Below are positions 16,096 through 27,687 of a stretch of 64,000 nucleotides of DNA, piece after piece; positions within the stretch are counted from its first letter, which is position 1, and every line of letters starts with the position of its first letter. Origin of the DNA: Guptibacillus hwajinpoensis (GTDB lineage: Bacteria > Bacillota > Bacilli > Bacillales > Guptibacillaceae); contig NZ_JAIVKU010000004.1 of the NCBI RefSeq assembly GCF_020524165.1, positions 62,001 to 126,000 on the forward strand. Reading direction: 5' to 3'. A model generated the notes under the pieces. The model was not told where the DNA came from, did not search any database, and saw only the letters and a program-made list of their open reading frames with translations. The translations under genes and the position numbers were made by a program.

Positions 16096-17118
16096 ATGTC
16101 CATTTCAGACTTAAAGAAGAAAATTAAACAGGACAAGTTAGACTCCCTTTACCTGTTAACAGGAACTGAAGCATTTTTGATTGATGAATTGCAAAAAATG
16201 ATTATTGATTATGCACTGCCAGAAGAAGAAAGGGAATTCGGACTAGCTTTTTATGATTTGAACGAAACTCCAGTACAGGCAGCAGTAGAAGATGCTGAGA
16301 CTCTGCCCTTTCTAGGAGAAAAACGCGTCATTATATTAAAGAACCCGTTGTTTCTAACAGGAGCAAAGGATAAGAGCAAAGTTGAGCATGATCTTGATTC
16401 ACTTCAGCGATATGCTGAAAACCCATCACCTTTTACGATACTTATTATTGAAGCTCCTTATGAAAAGTTAGATGAGCGTAAAAAATTGGTGAAAACAATT
16501 AAGAAAGCAGGAGCTTATGTAAAAGCAGAAGCATTACAAGAAAGTCATCTTGGGGACTGGCTTCAGCAACGCGCAAAGGCGCATGGTGTTAGCCTTGATC
16601 AGGAGGGTGAAGAGAGGCTTGTCCAATTAACAGGTAGTCATTTAATGTTATTGCAACAGGAAATTGATAAAATGGCGCTCTACGTGGGTGAAGGTGGCAT
16701 TGTGAATGCAGAGGTTGTTGACCTGCTTGTCGCAAGAACTTTGGAAAATGATATTTTTGCCCTCATCGATCGTATCGTCAGAAAAGACTTAAATAAAGCT
16801 TTCCGTATTCTATATGATTTACTAAAAATTAACGAAGAACCCATTAAAATTCTTTCCTTAATTGGTAGACAATTCCGTATCATATATCAGGTTAGTGAAC
16901 TTTCGAAAAGAGGATATGGACAAAAGCAAATGGCTTCTACGCTTAAGTTGCATCCGTATGCTGTGAAAATTGCCCAACAACAAAGTCGCAGTTTTGAGGA
17001 AGAAAAATTACGCTATATTCTAGATCAAATTGCAGAATCCGATTATGAAATGAAAACAGGTAAAATGGATAAAAAGCTAATTCTTGAATTGTTAGTTACG
17101 AAAATTAAGAATGCATAA
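16096..17118 (+). CDS. holA: DNA polymerase III delta subunit
   Basis: 340-residue clamp-loader subunit that opens the beta clamp. N-terminal segment LYLLTGTEAFLIDELQK, the AAA+-like middle part with LPFLGEKRVIILKNP, and the helical C-terminal collar region LIGRQFRIIYQ are all typical of HolA/YqeN. ATG preceded by GAGGTG. It sits between yqzM and rpsT as in B. subtilis. Confidence 0.95.
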   Translation: MSISDLKKKIKQDKLDSLYLLTGTEAFLIDELQKMIIDYALPEEEREFGLAFYDLNETPVQAAVEDAETLPFLGEKRVIILKNPLFLTGAKDKSKVEHDLDSLQRYAENPSPFTILIIEAPYEKLDERKKLVKTIKKAGAYVKAEALQESHLGDWLQQRAKAHGVSLDQEGEERLVQLTGSHLMLLQQEIDKMALYVGEGGIVNAEVVDLLVARTLENDIFALIDRIVRKDLNKAFRILYDLLKINEEPIKILSLIGRQFRIIYQVSELSKRGYGQKQMASTLKLHPYAVKIAQQQSRSFEEEKLRYILDQIAESDYEMKTGKMDKKLILELLVTKIKNA

Positions 17119-17150
17119 AAAAGCTGTTGGGGGATCCCAACAGCTTTTAA
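17118..17150. terminator. Bidirectional terminator holA / rpsT
   Basis: AAAAGCTGTTGGG and its complement around a short GGAT loop, A tract before and T tract after. Confidence 0.9.
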
Positions 17151-17163
17151 CGTTATAAAGGAA

Positions 17164-17430
17164 TTACGCAGAAATCTCGTTGTACATTTTAGTAAGACGA
17201 GACTTTTTACGTGCTACTGTGTTTTTATGAATGATTCCTTTGTCAGCAGCTTTGTCGATGCGCTTAGAAGCTTGGCTAAGAGCTGACTTTGCAGCTTCAA
17301 CGTCTTTAGCTTCTACTTTCGCTTCAAAATTCTTGATTGCAGAACGCATTTCAGATTTAAAAGCGACGTTATTAGCGCGACGATCTGATGAAGTTTTCAC
17401 GCGTTTTACCGCAGATTTAATGTTTGGCAT
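17164..17430 (-). CDS. rpsT: 30S ribosomal protein S20
   Basis: 88-residue 16S-rRNA-binding protein beginning [14 protein letters not shown], rich in Lys, Arg and Ala, with the conserved helix [22 protein letters not shown]. The ATG at 17430 follows AAGGAGGTG; an in-frame GTG that lies within this Shine-Dalgarno is rejected. Convergent with holA and divergent from gpr, as in B. subtilis. Confidence 0.97.
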   Translation of the reverse strand: MPNIKSAVKRVKTSSDRRANNVAFKSEMRSAIKNFEAKVEAKDVEAAKSALSQASKRIDKAADKGIIHKNTVARKKSRLTKMYNEISA

Positions 17431-17492
17431 ACCTTTCACCTCCTTGCAAGGCTTAACAATTCCATGTCATATCCGTGCATAGAACAAGAAAC

Positions 17493-17521
17493 ATTCTATC
17501 AAATAGGACAGGGAATTGCAA
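17493..17521 (-). promoter_or_regulatory. rpsT: Sigma-A promoter of rpsT
   Basis: On the minus strand TTGCAA (17521-17516), 17-bp spacer, TAGAAT (17498-17493), about 60 bp upstream of rpsT. Confidence 0.65.
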
Positions 17522-17586
17522 TAGAGAATGAAAACCTTATTTCAGGGATACGCTAACAGGTAACAGATAGTACAAGAGGTGATCTG

Positions 17587-18705
17587 ATGGGAAACGTTGA
17601 ACTTGAAAAATATCAAGTAAGAACTGATCTTGCAGTAGAAGCGCAGGAAATGGTGAAAGAAAAAAAAGCGAAGAACATGAAGGAAGAGCAACCTGAAGGA
17701 TTAAAGGGAGTTATTGTGAAAGAAAGAAATGAACAGGGTGTAAGTATTACAACGGTAGATGTCACAAAAGAAGGCGAGAAAGAAATTGGCAAAAAAGCCG
17801 GACACTATCTAACCTTTGAGGTTCAGGGAATTAGAAAAAAAGATTCAGCCCTCCAACAGACCGTTCAAGATGTTTTCGCTCATGAATTCGCTGCATTTTT
17901 GAAACAACAGAATATCACAAAAGAAGCGAGTTGTTTAATTGTAGGACTCGGAAACTGGAATGTTACTCCTGATTCACTAGGCCCTCTCGTTGTTTCGAAC
18001 TTGCTTATAACAAACCATTTATTCGAGCTGCAACCTGAAACGGTTTCAGAAGGGTTTCGACCGGTAAGTGCTATTACGCCTGGTGTAATGGGGATTACTG
18101 GAATTGAGACGAGTGATATTATTCATGGTGTTATTGAAAAAGCGAAACCAGATTTCGTCATTGCAATCGATGCACTTGCATCACGTTCAATCGAACGTGT
18201 TAACACTACCATTCAAATATCCGACACCGGTATCCACCCTGGGTCTGGAGTGGGAAATAAACGAAAAGAGTTAAGCTTTGATACACTGGGCATTCCTGTT
18301 ATCGCCATTGGTATTCCGACTGTTGTAGACGCGGTTTCGATCACGAGTGACACAATCGATTTTATCTTAAAGCATTTCGGAAGAGAGTTAAAAGAAAAGG
18401 GTAAGCCATCAAAATCTCTTGCGCCAGCAGGCATGACATTTGGCGAGAGAAAAACGTATACAGAAGAAGATTTACCGGATGAAGGGAAAAGACAGACCTT
18501 CCTTGGGATGGTTGGTACGCTTGAAGATGAAGAAAAGCGAAACTTAATTCGTGAAGTTCTTGCTCCAATGGGGCATAACTTAATGGTTACTCCAAAAGAA
18601 GTGGATGTTTTTATAGAGGATATGGCGAATGTGATTTCTGGAGGGCTAAATAGTTGCTTGCATGGAGAGGTTGATCAACAGAATAGTGGCATGTATACAC
18701 ATTAG
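17587..18705 (+). CDS. gpr: Spore germination protease GPR
   Basis: 372-residue aspartic-type endopeptidase that degrades small acid-soluble proteins during germination. It is made as an inactive zymogen; the N-terminal [11 protein letters not shown] resembles the SASP cleavage site and marks the propeptide. Core segments include [38 protein letters not shown] and the C-terminal [31 protein letters not shown] precedes the ATG. In B. subtilis it is transcribed by forespore sigma factors; I see no convincing such promoter here. spoIIP, which normally follows, is absent. Confidence 0.96.
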   Translation: MGNVELEKYQVRTDLAVEAQEMVKEKKAKNMKEEQPEGLKGVIVKERNEQGVSITTVDVTKEGEKEIGKKAGHYLTFEVQGIRKKDSALQQTVQDVFAHEFAAFLKQQNITKEASCLIVGLGNWNVTPDSLGPLVVSNLLITNHLFELQPETVSEGFRPVSAITPGVMGITGIETSDIIHGVIEKAKPDFVIAIDALASRSIERVNTTIQISDTGIHPGSGVGNKRKELSFDTLGIPVIAIGIPTVVDAVSITSDTIDFILKHFGRELKEKGKPSKSLAPAGMTFGERKTYTEEDLPDEGKRQTFLGMVGTLEDEEKRNLIREVLAPMGHNLMVTPKEVDVFIEDMANVISGGLNSCLHGEVDQQNSGMYTH

Positions 18706-18770
18706 GCATATGAATTATTTTTAGGCATACGTATAAGAGGGACAGGCTTAATCAGGAAGGAGCCGGAGAG

Positions 18771-19118
18771 ATGGCGACATTTTTTCTGAAAACTTTTCTT
18801 CTTGTTTCATTGCTTTTATTCGGAGTACTTCTAGGAATGGAGCAAGCTTCTAAAAATATGAACAGCATGCAAGCAAGTGAAAATACAGGTGCTTTTCAAA
18901 TTAATACTTCGAACGGTGTAGAGGCTGAAATCCTAGGAACTTCTATTACACCTCATGATTTACAAAGTAAGCAAAAAACAATTGAAGATGCGAACGAATT
19001 TAATGTACTAGGACAATTAGGTAGCACTTTGAGCAACTGGCTATCATCGCTTATTCAAGCAATTTTAGCATTTGTGCTTACGGTAATTACAACTTTATTA
19101 TCATTTTTTCAAAGGTAA
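18771..19118 (+). CDS. yqxA: YqxA family protein (DUF3679)
   Basis: 115-residue protein with an N-terminal membrane helix (about residues 4-22, FLKTFLLVSLLLFGVLLGM), a polar middle part and a C-terminal hydrophobic segment (about 88-112). The LLGMEQASKNM region matches the DUF3679/YqxA family. AAGGAGCCGGAGAG lies before the ATG. In B. subtilis yqxA follows spoIIP and precedes lepA; here it follows gpr after 65 bp. Function unknown, sporulation-linked by context. Confidence 0.82.
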   Translation: MATFFLKTFLLVSLLLFGVLLGMEQASKNMNSMQASENTGAFQINTSNGVEAEILGTSITPHDLQSKQKTIEDANEFNVLGQLGSTLSNWLSSLIQAILAFVLTVITTLLSFFQR

Positions 19119-19120
19119 TA

Positions 19121-19143
19121 GGGCGCGGTTGTGCCCTTTTTTT
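19121..19143 (+). terminator. Terminator after yqxA
   Basis: GGGCGC/GTGCCC stem with a GGTT loop and a run of seven T. Confidence 0.75.
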
Positions 19144-19220
19144 GGTTTGCTATACCTTTAATACCTTAATGAAATAAGATAGGGGGAAGTTGGACTTCGA
19201 AGATATAGGCGGATTGCGGA

Positions 19221-19249
19221 TTGAATCTAGACAGCGGTATTGCTATAAT
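19221..19249 (+). promoter_or_regulatory. lepA: Sigma-A promoter of lepA
   Basis: TTGAAT (19221-19226), 17-bp spacer, TATAAT (19244-19249), 38 bp upstream of lepA. Confidence 0.75.
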
Positions 19250-19287
19250 CTATACTAGCGTAGTTTCGCCTTAGGAGTGATTAGTAG

Positions 19288-21120
19288 ATGAACCTTGAAG
19301 AAAAATTGAAAAGACAGTCCAGGATTCGAAATTTTTCCATTATCGCACATATTGATCATGGGAAATCGACTCTTGCCGACCGTATTTTAGAACGGACAGG
19401 TGCGTTAACTGACCGTGAAATGAAAGATCAGACGCTTGATGCGATGGATCTTGAACGTGAACGAGGCATTACGATTAAACTGAATTCTGTTCAGCTTACT
19501 TATACAGCGAAAGATGGAGAAGAATACATTTTTCATTTAATCGATACACCCGGTCATGTCGACTTCTCTTATGAAGTATCTAGAAGCCTTGCAGCCTGTG
19601 AAGGAGCACTGTTAATTGTCGACGCAGCACAGGGGATTGAAGCCCAGACGTTAGCAAACGTATATCTGGCACTCGATAATGATCTAGAAATCCTTCCAGT
19701 TATCAATAAAATTGATTTGCCGAGTGCAGAGCCTGAACGAGTGCGTCAAGAAGTAGAAGATGTTATCGGTTTGGACGCTTCTGAAGCTGTACTCGCTTCT
19801 GCTAAGTCTGGAATTGGTATCGAAGACATTTTAGAACAAATTGTAGAAAAAGTGCCAGCGCCACAGGGAGATCCTGAAGGTCCGTTACAAGCCCTTATCT
19901 TTGACTCACTCTATGACCCGTATAGAGGGGTCGTTGCATATATTCGAATTACTGAAGGGTCTGTAAAAGTCGGAGATAAAATCCGCATGATGGCTACAGG
20001 AAAAGAGTTTGAAGTGAATGAGCTAGGTGTATTTAATCCGAAGCCAGTTGCTAAAAAGGAACTTTCTGTTGGTGATGTAGGATTCCTTACTGCTGCCATT
20101 AAAAATGTGGGCGACTCTCGTGTAGGTGATACGATTACATCAGTGAAAAATCCAGCTGCAAACCCACTTCCCGGATATCGCCGAATGAATCCGATGGTGT
20201 ATTGTGGTTTGTATCCAGTAGATTCGGCACAGTACAATGACCTTCGTGAAGCACTTGAACGCCTGGAGCTTAATGACTCTTCCCTTCAGTATGAAGCAGA
20301 AACCTCACAGGCATTAGGTTTTGGTTTCCGCTGTGGTTTTCTTGGACTTCTTCATATGGAGATTGTTCAGGAGCGAATTGAAAGAGAGTTTAACATTGAT
20401 CTCATTACGACAGCGCCAAGTGTTATTTACCAGGTGAAACTGACTGATGGGGAAGAAATTATTATCGATAACCCTGCTATGATGCCAGATGCACAATCCA
20501 TCGCTGAGGTACAAGAGCCTTATGTAAAAGCAACGATTATGGCACCTAACGACTATGTTGGAGCGATTATGGAATTGTGTCAGGGCAAACGCGGTGACTT
20601 CATTGACATGCAGTATATGGATGAAAGTCGTGTCAATATCGTTTATCATATTCCTCTTTCTGAAATCGTATATGATTTCTTCGATCAATTGAAGTCAAGC
20701 ACGAAAGGATATGCTTCCTTTGACTATGAATTGATTGGTTACCGAGCATCGAACCTAGTGAAAATGGATATTCTTTTGAACGCTGAAAAGATTGATGCAC
20801 TTTCTATAATTGTTCACAGAGACTTTGCTTATGATCGCGGGAAAGACATTACAGAAACTTTGAAAGATCTTATTCCAAGACAGCAATTTGAAGTGCCGAT
20901 CCAAGCTTCTATCGGGCAAAAGATTGTTGCGCGATCAACCATTAAAGCGATGCGTAAAAACGTACTTGCAAAGTGTTACGGTGGCGATATTTCACGTAAA
21001 CGTAAGCTTCTTGAGAAACAAAAAGAAGGTAAAAAACGAATGAAAACGGTAGGAAAAGTCGAAGTGCCACAGGAAGCATTTATGGCTGTTCTTCGCCAGG
21101 ATAATACAAAGAATAATTAA
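19288..21120 (+). CDS. lepA: Elongation factor 4 (LepA)
   Basis: 610-residue ribosome-associated GTPase of the EF-G type that acts in translation under stress and in initiation or assembly. G1 [10 protein letters not shown]2 region RERGITIK, G3 DTPGHVDF and G4 NKIDLP are all intact. The LepA-specific C-terminal domain ends in [21 protein letters not shown] preceded by TTAGGAGTG. Length normal. Confidence 0.97.
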   Translation: MNLEEKLKRQSRIRNFSIIAHIDHGKSTLADRILERTGALTDREMKDQTLDAMDLERERGITIKLNSVQLTYTAKDGEEYIFHLIDTPGHVDFSYEVSRSLAACEGALLIVDAAQGIEAQTLANVYLALDNDLEILPVINKIDLPSAEPERVRQEVEDVIGLDASEAVLASAKSGIGIEDILEQIVEKVPAPQGDPEGPLQALIFDSLYDPYRGVVAYIRITEGSVKVGDKIRMMATGKEFEVNELGVFNPKPVAKKELSVGDVGFLTAAIKNVGDSRVGDTITSVKNPAANPLPGYRRMNPMVYCGLYPVDSAQYNDLREALERLELNDSSLQYEAETSQALGFGFRCGFLGLLHMEIVQERIEREFNIDLITTAPSVIYQVKLTDGEEIIIDNPAMMPDAQSIAEVQEPYVKATIMAPNDYVGAIMELCQGKRGDFIDMQYMDESRVNIVYHIPLSEIVYDFFDQLKSSTKGYASFDYELIGYRASNLVKMDILLNAEKIDALSIIVHRDFAYDRGKDITETLKDLIPRQQFEVPIQASIGQKIVARSTIKAMRKNVLAKCYGGDISRKRKLLEKQKEGKKRMKTVGKVEVPQEAFMAVLRQDNTKNN

Positions 21121-21168
21121 GGTGCTTTAGTTGAAGTACTGAGTTGATTTTTATACTATGTAGGTTAG

Positions 21169-21198
21169 AAGACCGCAGAGCGTTTCTGCGGTCTTTAC
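21169..21198 (+). terminator. Terminator after lepA
   Basis: AAGACCGCAGA/TCTGCGGTCTT, 11-bp stem with a GCGTT loop and a short T tail. Confidence 0.85.
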
Positions 21199-21223
21199 AT
21201 TATGTTAGAAAGCAGTGATTGAA

Positions 21224-22366
21224 ATGGTTAACGCTGTTTATTTACACATCCCCTTTTGTGATTATATTTGTCACTATTGTGATTTTAATAAAGTGTTTAT
21301 GCAGGGACAGCCTGTAGATGATTATTTAGCTCATATGGATTTGGAAATGAAGCATACTCTTGAACAGTTTCCTACAGATCGTATTGAGACTATCTTCGTA
21401 GGGGGAGGCACTCCTACCGCGCTTAATGAGGAGCAGCTAGAACGTTTTTTGAAAGATGTTCAAAATCGTTTTGGCCCTTATCTGTGTGATTCTATTGAAT
21501 TTTCGATGGAAGCAAATCCAGGGAGCGTCACACCTGAGAAGCTAAGAATTATGAAAGCTTATGGTGTAAATCGCTTAAGTATAGGAGCTCAAGCATTCCA
21601 GGATTCTCTCCTAAATAAACTTGGGAGAGGGCATTCAGTTGCAGAAATTGGGGAAATTGTTCAGATGGCACAGAACGAAGGTTTTGTGAATCTCTCTTTA
21701 GATCTTATGTTCGGTTTACCAGATCAAACCATTCATCAGTTTTCAGAGTCAATTACAAAAGCGATTGAATTAGGAATCACGCACATTTCGTCTTATTCCT
21801 TACAAGTCGAGAAAAAAACGGTTTTCTACAATAAATGGCGTAAAGGTGAATTACCACTTCCTACTGAAGAAGCAGAAGCTGATATGTATGAAATGCTAAT
21901 AACGCGTCTTGAAAAAGCTGGTCTATTGCAATACGAGATTAGCAATTTTGCAAAACCGGGTTTTGAAAGCAAACACAATATTACTTATTGGAAGAATAAC
22001 GAGTACTACGGAATAGGCGCTGGTGCTCACAGCTATATCGATGGGGTCAGAAGAGCAAATGCCGGTCCTCTTAAGCAGTATATGACGAAGATCGATGAAA
22101 GTGGTTTTCCATATATGGATGATAACGTTCTAACGGAAAACGAGCGAATGGAAGAAGAAATGTTTATGGGCCTACGCATGAAAGAAGGCGTTTCAAAAGA
22201 AGCGTTTCAAAAGAAATTCAATCATTCGATTGAAGATGTATTTAGTGAGCAAATCAATAAGTTAGTTCAAAATCAACTTATACAAGACACTGGTACACAC
22301 ATTACCTTAACAGAACAAGGGTTCTTTTTAGGAAACGAAGTGTTTCAGGAATTTCTTGCGATTTAA
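21224..22366 (+). CDS. hemW: Radical SAM heme chaperone HemW
   Basis: 380-residue radical SAM protein. HIPFCDYICHYCDF holds the CxxxCxxC 4Fe-4S motif; GGGTPTAL and LDLMFGLPDQT follow; the HemW C-terminal domain is present. Older annotation calls it oxygen-independent coproporphyrinogen oxidase (hemN), but HemW proteins insert heme into target proteins. The ATG at 21224 gives the usual N-terminus; a GTG at 21215 is possible and neither has a strong Shine-Dalgarno. Lies before hrcA, as in B. subtilis. Confidence 0.93.
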   Translation: MVNAVYLHIPFCDYICHYCDFNKVFMQGQPVDDYLAHMDLEMKHTLEQFPTDRIETIFVGGGTPTALNEEQLERFLKDVQNRFGPYLCDSIEFSMEANPGSVTPEKLRIMKAYGVNRLSIGAQAFQDSLLNKLGRGHSVAEIGEIVQMAQNEGFVNLSLDLMFGLPDQTIHQFSESITKAIELGITHISSYSLQVEKKTVFYNKWRKGELPLPTEEAEADMYEMLITRLEKAGLLQYEISNFAKPGFESKHNITYWKNNEYYGIGAGAHSYIDGVRRANAGPLKQYMTKIDESGFPYMDDNVLTENERMEEEMFMGLRMKEGVSKEAFQKKFNHSIEDVFSEQINKLVQNQLIQDTGTHITLTEQGFFLGNEVFQEFLAI

Positions 22367-22485
22367 TTTCTTTGAGGCAAGAGAGAATGACTGAATAAAA
22401 CGGTTTATTTTAGGGGGAAGATCGTGTTATTTCTCTCCTTTTCATAAAAAATATTGTTTGGGTACAATAATGGTTAACGTAATGA

Positions 22486-22515
22486 TTGACAACTAAAATA
22501 AGTTTCTGTTACCTT
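22486..22515 (+). promoter_or_regulatory. Promoter of the hrcA-dnaK operon
   Basis: A consensus -35 TTGACA (22486-22491) with TTACCT/TACCTT at 17-18 bp as a weak -10, ending 11 bp before the CIRCE element. Confidence 0.65.
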
Positions 22516-22525
22516 ATTATTAGAT

Positions 22526-22552
22526 TTAGCACTCAGTACCTTAGAGTGCTAA
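22526..22552 (+). promoter_or_regulatory. CIRCE operator (HrcA binding site)
   Basis: TTAGCACTC, nine-base spacer, GAGTGCTAA: a perfect match to the CIRCE inverted repeat. HrcA bound here represses the operon until heat shock. It lies between the promoter and the hrcA Shine-Dalgarno. Confidence 0.98.
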
Positions 22553-22568
22553 CAGAGGTGATGAGGAG

Positions 22569-23609
22569 ATGTTAACAGAACGTCAACTATTCATTTTGCA
22601 GTTGTTAATTAACGACTATATTCAAACGGCTGAACCCGTTGGCTCACGAACAATTTCAAAACGTGAAGACGTAACATTTAGCTCTGCCACTATACGCAAT
22701 GAGCTTGCTGATCTGGAAGAGATGGGATATATCGAGAAAACGCACAGCTCTTCAGGCAGAGTCCCTTCTGAAAAAGGTTATCGTTTTTATGTCGATCATC
22801 TTCTATCTCCACCTTTGCTTTCTAAAAAAGATGTGAATAACATTCATTCTCTTTTCGCGGAGAGAATGGTGGAAGTAGAAAAAGTGATTCAGCAATCAGC
22901 GGGTATCCTTTCCGAACTTACGCAGTATACGTCAATTATTCTTGGACCGGAAGTTTTTGAAACAAGGCTTCGCCAGATACAAATTATCCCACTGTCTAAG
23001 GATACGGCTGTCGTGATATTAGTTGCTGATAGCGGGCACGTTGAGAATCGAACCATGAAAATACCACCATCAGTTAGTATGTCTGATATTGAAAAAGTTG
23101 TTAACATCATGAATGAGCGCTTGAGGGATGTTCCACTTATTTCCTTGAAGTCTACTATGATGAAAGAAATGGCGACTGTTTTGAAGAAACATATCGAGAA
23201 TTACAATCAAGTGAATACAATGCTTGAAAGTCTTTTCCTCTATACAAATGCAGAAAAAGTTTACTATGGAGGTAAGACAAATATTCTGACTCAGCCTGAA
23301 TTTAAAGATATAGACAAAGTCAGGTTATTACTTAATACGTTCGAACAGGATGAAGTCATGTATAATGTTCTTCGTCCGGAGAAAAACGGGATTGAAGTTA
23401 AAATAGGGCAAGAGAATGATCTTGAAGCGATGCAGCACTGTAGCATTGTTACAGCAGATTATTTTATTGAAGGAAAAAGAATGGGCTCCATTGCTTTACT
23501 TGGACCGACTAGAATGGAATATCATCGGTCAATGAGCATTCTAGGTTTCCTTGCAAATGATCTGACTAAGACACTTACAGATCGATATCAAAGTTTCAAA
23601 CACTGGTAA
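22569..23609 (+). CDS. hrcA: Heat-inducible transcription repressor HrcA
   Basis: 346-residue repressor that binds CIRCE and needs GroEL for activity. N-terminal winged helix (about residues 1-75) with EPVGSRTISKRE and SSATIRNELADLEEMGYIEKTHSSSGRVPS, then the inserted dimerisation and GAF-like domain ending ILGFLANDLTKTL. ATG after GAGGTGATGAGG. Autoregulated through the CIRCE site just upstream. Confidence 0.97.
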   Translation: MLTERQLFILQLLINDYIQTAEPVGSRTISKREDVTFSSATIRNELADLEEMGYIEKTHSSSGRVPSEKGYRFYVDHLLSPPLLSKKDVNNIHSLFAERMVEVEKVIQQSAGILSELTQYTSIILGPEVFETRLRQIQIIPLSKDTAVVILVADSGHVENRTMKIPPSVSMSDIEKVVNIMNERLRDVPLISLKSTMMKEMATVLKKHIENYNQVNTMLESLFLYTNAEKVYYGGKTNILTQPEFKDIDKVRLLLNTFEQDEVMYNVLRPEKNGIEVKIGQENDLEAMQHCSIVTADYFIEGKRMGSIALLGPTRMEYHRSMSILGFLANDLTKTLTDRYQSFKHW

Positions 23610-23701
23610 TTTGGTAATAGTGTAGAAGGTGGGAGAAACATTTCTTCCATCCTTTTCTATGAGCGAATGATTTGGTATATTTCGATAGGGAGGTGAAATT
23701 C

Positions 23702-24274
23702 GTGGAAAAGCAAAACAGTCATCAAGAGGAAGAAGAACTTCTAACGGAAGAGGAAGAGAATCTTGAGCAAAATGCTGAAGAGAACGATGAACCTGAAGTG
23801 ATTGAAGTATCTGAAACCAATGAAAATGAAGAGCTTGTGAACTTGCAACAGCAAGTAGAAGAGCTTGAGAATAAATATATGCGCACTCAGGCAGAATACG
23901 ATAACTTCCGCCGTAGAACACGTGAAGAACGTAGTGCAGATGCAAAATACCGTTCTCAGAAATTAGCTGAAGGATTACTTCCAGCAATCGATAATTTTGA
24001 ACGTGCGTTAGCTGTTCAAAGCGATAGCGAGCAAGTAACGTCATTGCTAACTGGAATGGAAATGGTGTATCGTCAATTGAAAGAAGCACTTGCTAATGAA
24101 GGTGTAGAAGAAATTGGTACTGTCGGAGAAGCATTTAACCCGCATCTCCATCAGGCTGTTATGCAGGTTGAATCAGATGAACATGATTCAGATGTGGTTG
24201 TAGAGGTCTTACAAAAAGGCTATCAATTAAACGATCGCGTCCTTCGACCAGCAATGGTAAAGGTAAGCTCTTAA
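23702..24274 (+). CDS. grpE: Nucleotide exchange factor GrpE
   Basis: 190-residue cochaperone that releases ADP from DnaK. Acidic N-terminal tail rich in Glu, a long coiled coil (about residues 45-110, with KYMRTQAEYDNFRRRTREE) and the C-terminal beta domain with AFNPHLHQAVMQVESDEHD and LQKGYQLNDRVLRPAMVKVS. The start is a GTG nine bases after GGGAGGTG; an upstream ATG extension is not conserved. Confidence 0.96.
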   Translation: MEKQNSHQEEEELLTEEEENLEQNAEENDEPEVIEVSETNENEELVNLQQQVEELENKYMRTQAEYDNFRRRTREERSADAKYRSQKLAEGLLPAIDNFERALAVQSDSEQVTSLLTGMEMVYRQLKEALANEGVEEIGTVGEAFNPHLHQAVMQVESDEHDSDVVVEVLQKGYQLNDRVLRPAMVKVSS

Positions 24275-24299
24275 CTACATATTAAGAAATAGGAGGTAG

Positions 24300-26138
<1,839 letters not shown>

Positions 26139-26152
26139 GAAAATGATACGAA

Positions 26153-26194
26153 AAAAAGTCAAAGTCAGGCGTATCTTGACTTTGACTTTTTTCG
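26153..26194 (+). terminator. Hairpin after dnaK, possible partial terminator
   Basis: AAAAGTCAAAGTCA and TGACTTTGACTTTT form a 14-bp stem around a nine-base loop with a T tail. It would reduce read-through into dnaJ. Confidence 0.8.
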
Positions 26195-26421
26195 TCTAAT
26201 TGGTTAACCACTTTTTGACGAAGTGGCGTTAAAAGGTTCAATGAAATGGTTTTAGAGTTTAGAAAAAATCACAAGTCACGTTTTTTTCCATACATGATAG
26301 GTTTGAACTTTTTGGGTAATCGTAGGAAAATAACCTTTTGTCGGCACCATTTTCTTTATGGAGCTATTGGGAGTTTATCCTTCGGTAACTAGTAACGTTC
26401 ACTGGTGCTAACGATATAGTA

Positions 26422-26451
26422 TTGCAGAGCGTATAAACTCAATGATATGAT
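26422..26451 (+). promoter_or_regulatory. Possible internal promoter of dnaJ
   Basis: TTGCAG (26422-26427), 18-bp spacer, TATGAT (26446-26451), 34 bp upstream of dnaJ. Confidence 0.5.
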
Positions 26452-26485
26452 AAACGTTATGTGAAGAGAATCGGGAGTGGATACG

Positions 26486-27595
26486 ATGAGTAAACGAGAT
26501 TATTATGAAGTGCTTGGCGTTAGCAAAGATGCTTCGGAAGCTGAAATGAAAAAGGCTTATCGCAAGCTTGCTAAGCAATACCATCCTGATATTAATCAGG
26601 AACCTGGTGCAGACGAAAAGTTTAAAGAAGTGACAGAAGCGTATGAAGTATTAAGCGACTCACAGAAGAGAGCTCAGTATGACCAGTTTGGGCATGCGGA
26701 TCCGAATCAAGGTTTTGGTGGCGGCGGCGCTGATTTTGGCGGCTTTGGCGACATCTTTGATATGTTCTTTGGTGGCGGTGGCCGACGTAATCCAAACGCG
26801 CCAAGACAGGGTGCAGACCTTCAATATTCGATGGAATTAACATTTGAAGAAGCGGCTTTTGGTAAAGAAACGGATATTTATATACCAAAAGAAGAGGAAT
26901 GTTCTACCTGTGATGGTTCAGGTGCGAAACCTGGAACATCGCCTGAGACGTGTCATCATTGTGGTGGTGCAGGTCAATTAAACGTTGAACAAAACACGCC
27001 ATTTGGTCGAGTTGTTAACCGTCGTGTTTGTCACCACTGTGAAGGTACAGGTAAGCTTATTAAGGAAAAGTGTAAGACTTGCCGTGGTAAAGGAAAAGTG
27101 GAAGTGAAGAAAAAGATTCACGTGAAAATTCCTGCTGGTATTGATGAAGGTCAACAAATCCGCATTACCGGAAAAGGGGAAGCCGGTGTTAATGGTGGCC
27201 CTCCAGGAGATCTGTTTGTAGTGGTTTATGTGAAATCACATGATTTTTACGAACGTAGCGGAGATGATGTACTATGTCAAATGCCGATCACGTTCTCTCA
27301 AGCGGGTCTAGGTGATGAAATTGAAGTTCCGACCCTACATGGAAAAGTGAAACTTAAAGTTCCAGCTGGAACCCAGAGTGGTACGAATTTCCGTTTGAAA
27401 GGTAAAGGCATTCAGAACGTTAGAGGATACGGTCAGGGAGATCAGCATGTGAAAATTCAAGTGATTACGCCTAAACACTTAACCGAGCGTCAAAAAGATC
27501 TTCTACGTGAATTTAGTGAAATTTCCGGACAGGTGCCTGATGAACAACATGAGAACTTCTTCTCGAAAGTTAAAAAGGCATTTAAGGGAGAATAA
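26486..27595 (+). CDS. dnaJ: Chaperone DnaJ (Hsp40)
   Basis: 369-residue cochaperone that stimulates the DnaK ATPase. J domain (about 1-70) with the HPD motif in YHPDINQ, Gly/Phe-rich linker (about 75-105), four zinc-finger repeats [32 protein letters not shown], then the substrate-binding C-terminal domains. ATG 26486 after GGGAG is chosen over a GTG nine bases upstream. Confidence 0.97.
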   Translation: MSKRDYYEVLGVSKDASEAEMKKAYRKLAKQYHPDINQEPGADEKFKEVTEAYEVLSDSQKRAQYDQFGHADPNQGFGGGGADFGGFGDIFDMFFGGGGRRNPNAPRQGADLQYSMELTFEEAAFGKETDIYIPKEEECSTCDGSGAKPGTSPETCHHCGGAGQLNVEQNTPFGRVVNRRVCHHCEGTGKLIKEKCKTCRGKGKVEVKKKIHVKIPAGIDEGQQIRITGKGEAGVNGGPPGDLFVVVYVKSHDFYERSGDDVLCQMPITFSQAGLGDEIEVPTLHGKVKLKVPAGTQSGTNFRLKGKGIQNVRGYGQGDQHVKIQVITPKHLTERQKDLLREFSEISGQVPDEQHENFFSKVKKAFKGE

Positions 27596-27617
27596 GCAAG
27601 ATGAAAGCTGGTAGCAA

Positions 27618-27640
27618 GCAGGCCGTACATTATGGCCTGC
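27618..27640 (+). terminator. Weak hairpin between dnaJ and prmA
   Basis: GCAGGCC/GGCCTGC stem with a nine-base loop and only a short broken T tail; may be a processing or attenuating hairpin rather than a full terminator. Confidence 0.5.
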
Positions 27641-27687
27641 CTGTTTCCTTTCCGAAAAAAAGGATCCAAAAGAGGAGTGGGCAATGA

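Larger units (their letters stand above)
26139..26485 (+). other. 347-bp dnaK-dnaJ gap
   Basis: No ORF is supported. It holds the dnaK hairpin, a second hairpin CCACTT/AAGTGG (about 26208-26227), an inverted repeat GAGTTTAT/ATAAACTC (26371-26378, 26433-26440) and the dnaJ promoter. Confidence 0.6.

Noticed and set aside
17440..17586. Forespore sigma-G promoter of gpr
   Set aside because: Partial matches exist, but none has both boxes at the right spacing.
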